From: Candidatus Bathyarchaeota archaeon
Lineage (GTDB): Archaea > Thermoproteota > Bathyarchaeia > TCS64
NCBI GenBank assembly: GCA_030613835.1
Contig: JAUWLH010000084.1
Coordinates: 1-6,635, forward strand
DNA: 6,635 nt
Direction of reading: 5' to 3'
Position 1 is the first letter of the stretch, and every line of letters starts with the position of its first letter. The translations under genes and the position numbers were made by a program. The notes below the pieces were generated by a model. The model saw only the letters and a program-made list of their open reading frames with translations. It searched no databases and was not told where the DNA came from. Below are positions 5,473 to 6,635 of this stretch, piece by piece.

Positions 5473-5481
5473 TTAGATTAA

Positions 5482-6144
5482 ATGTCAAGCACGGTAGCCC
5501 TAGATAAATCCATAAACAAGAATAAAAATCGCTCGGTAGCCAAACCCGGCGTAAGGAATGCTAACTTCGGCAAATACGTAGATGTATTCCGTCAATTATT
5601 ACTTCTCAACGAGAAAAACGATCTCGCTACCACTCTGAAGAATATTCAGGAGCTTATGAGCTTTAGCGAGAAGATCTTCAGCAGCGGCGCGGTCAGTGAG
5701 ACCTTCCTCTATTTCTGTCTCCACGGCGCATCCACGGCGTGGGTGCTACAGTGCGAGCTGAACATGCCAGAGGCAACGGTCTACAGGGCCCTCAAGAGAC
5801 TACGCGCCATCGGCGTCATAGTCCCCGCGCTCAAGGTGAGCAAGGTCAAGCGCAGCAAGGGCGGTCCAAGGCCAACTGTATGGGCCGTTGACACAGCCTC
5901 ACCAGACGAGGTGAGCAGCGCCCTGAGGCTCCACTACAAGATGCTGAGCCCCAAGTTCAGGGTCGCAGAGGAGGTCGCTCAGACCATCCTAGAAGAGTAC
6001 CAGGAGGCAGGGAAGCCACTGGAAATCAACTACCGTGACATCATGGGACAGGTGAAGAGCCTGAAGATCCCGTTCAAGGGACCAGACATCGCAGAGCTGG
6101 CGGCTCAGTACCTCCACGAACGTGGAATCAAGGTCTGGCGTTAA
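5482..6144 (+). CDS. Winged-helix DNA-binding protein, role unknown
   Basis: 220 residues, cytoplasmic, no membrane segment. The first ~25 residues are polar and basic and probably disordered. Residues ~28-66 look helical (FRQLLLLNEKNDLATTLKNIQELMSF). Residues ~68-137 are a winged helix: SETFLYFCLHGASTAWVLQCELNM, then recognition helix PEATVYRALKRLRAIG (96-111), then a basic wing (KVSKVKRSKGGPRPTVWAV, 118-136). Residues ~155-220 are helical, with REI-like segments (NYRDIMGQVKSLKIPFKGPDI) ending at RGIKVWR, and could be a second helix-turn-helix or a dimerisation domain. The wing plus Y-R-A-L-K-R-L recognition helix resembles archaeal regulators, and some replication-associated winged-helix proteins have two such domains, but I cannot choose between these. 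It diverges from the RHH operon across the phased repeat array and so is probably under the same control. Confidence 0.85.
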   Translation: MSSTVALDKSINKNKNRSVAKPGVRNANFGKYVDVFRQLLLLNEKNDLATTLKNIQELMSFSEKIFSSGAVSETFLYFCLHGASTAWVLQCELNMPEATVYRALKRLRAIGVIVPALKVSKVKRSKGGPRPTVWAVDTASPDEVSSALRLHYKMLSPKFRVAEEVAQTILEEYQEAGKPLEINYRDIMGQVKSLKIPFKGPDIAELAAQYLHERGIKVWR

Positions 6145-6160
6145 CACTCCCCCAAGAGCC

Positions 6161-6181
6161 CTTCTCCCACTTCGGGAGGAG
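6161..6181 (+). terminator. GC-rich hairpin after the winged-helix gene
   Basis: CTTCTCCC (6161-6168) pairs with GGGAGGAG (6174-6181) through eight pairs including one G-T, around a five-base loop (ACTTC), 16 bases after the TAA. The downstream bases are not a clean T tract, so it is not a textbook intrinsic terminator; it may stabilise the 3' end or be a processing site. Confidence 0.4.
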
Positions 6182-6223
6182 GGATATTCTCAATTACCAA
6201 ATTATAACTCTCTATTCGTATCG

Positions 6224-6231
6224 GTTTTATA
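6224..6231 (+). promoter_or_regulatory. TATA-like box of the uridine phosphorylase gene
   Basis: GTTTTATA is centred about 37 bases before the TTG start at 6265, predicting initiation around 6254 and a leader of only about 10 bases. A second AT-rich stretch (AATTATAA, around 6199-6207) lies farther upstream and fits less well. Position-based assignment. Confidence 0.5.
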
Positions 6232-6264
6232 CCCAAGTGACGATTCAACATCAGTGAATCATCA

Positions 6265-6635
6265 TTGAGCAAGCTAATTCAACCCCATATCATGTGCGGT
6301 ATCGGCGATGTAGCAAGGTACGTGTTGATGCCAGGTGACCCCACCAGGGTCCAGCGGATAGCAAAGCAGTTCGATTCAGCAGAGAAAAAGGCAGAGTACA
6401 GGGGCTATGTAACGTACACGGGCGAGACAAAGGGAATCTCCATCACTTCCACCTCATCGGGTATCGGTTGCCCAACAACCGCCATCGCCATGGAGGAGCT
6501 CATGAACATCGGGGCGGACACCTTCATCAGGGGGAGCACAACCGGCGCACTCGTTCCGCACTTGGACAGCGGGGACATTGTGGTAGCAACGGGAGCGGTC
6601 CGCTGGGAGGGAACAAGTAAGACCTACATCGCCAC
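6265..6635 (+). CDS. Uridine phosphorylase / nucleoside phosphorylase family protein (3' end outside window)
   Basis: 123 residues visible of a usual ~250-280. The family cleaves uridine (or purine nucleosides in close relatives) with phosphate to the free base and ribose 1-phosphate, in nucleoside salvage; it acts as a cytoplasmic oligomer. Visible motifs: QPHIMCGIGDVARYVLMPGDPTRV, where PGDP (23-26) and Arg28 form the phosphate loop; Arg46 in the Y-R-G-Y strand, a likely phosphate ligand given by the neighbouring subunit; SSGIGCPTTAIAMEEL (64-79); and IRGSTTGAL (88-96), with Arg89 and Thr92 at the phosphate and ribose site. Most relatives read I-R-V-G-T there, so Gly90-Ser91 is a variation. 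The start is TTG at 6265: an in-frame TGA is at 6238-6240, the first ATG (6292) would cut into the conserved Q-P-H-I segment, and the TATA-like box spacing fits. Uridine versus purine specificity cannot be decided without the C-terminal half. Confidence 0.9.
   Translation, partial: MSKLIQPHIMCGIGDVARYVLMPGDPTRVQRIAKQFDSAEKKAEYRGYVTYTGETKGISITSTSSGIGCPTTAIAMEELMNIGADTFIRGSTTGALVPHLDSGDIVVATGAVRWEGTSKTYIA

Overview
The window reads as chromosomal DNA of an archaeon. Four things support this. It carries the small subunit of the archaea-specific replicative polymerase D. It carries a DUF99-family gene. Several genes have TATA-type boxes about 25-35 bases ahead of their starts and little or no leader. 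At least one ribosome binding site is GGTGAT, which pairs with an archaeal 16S tail. PolD rules out a typical crenarchaeon. The short (487 aa) DP1 and the membrane-anchored coiled-coil winged-helix protein make me lean to a thaumarchaeal, bathyarchaeal or aigarchaeal type of lineage; that is inference from memory of the families, not a search result. TTG starts are frequent (hypF, the DUF99 gene, the uridine phosphorylase gene).

Layout. Positions 1-1676 (minus) hold hypF, a [NiFe]-hydrogenase maturation carbamoyltransferase, cut by the left window edge. A divergent intergenic region (about 1677-1863) separates it from a plus-strand gene for a membrane-anchored, coiled-coil protein with a C-terminal winged helix (1864-2529). 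Directly behind it lies a two-gene plus-strand unit: a small cupin (2562-2903) and the polymerase D small subunit DP1 (2911-4374), 7 bases apart. The DP1 3' end overlaps by 47 bases the 3' end of a convergent minus-strand operon: a ribbon-helix-helix (RHH) regulator with an unassigned C-terminal domain (4927-5367), coupled through a TTGA overlap to a DUF99 protein (4328-4930). A compact divergent control region (5368-5481) separates this operon from a plus-strand winged-helix protein (5482-6144). A hairpin follows, then a promoter and the start of a uridine phosphorylase-family gene (6265 to the right edge).

The most striking non-coding signal is in the divergent control region. Units of 8 bp with alternating ACTTG/CAAGT orientation are laid end to end (5388-5419) and run straight into a TATA-like box (5420-5429). 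This arrangement fits a cooperative tandem binding site for the RHH protein encoded alongside. A related perfect 8-bp tandem repeat (GTAAACAA twice, 1736-1751) sits between hypF and the membrane regulator gene. This suggests a small regulon joining the RHH/DUF99 operon, the winged-helix gene, hypF and the membrane regulator. The core hexamer GTTTAC/GTAAAC also recurs inside the DUF99 reading frame.

No tRNA, rRNA, CRISPR array, insertion sequence or integrase was seen. No stretch longer than 300 bases lacks a gene.
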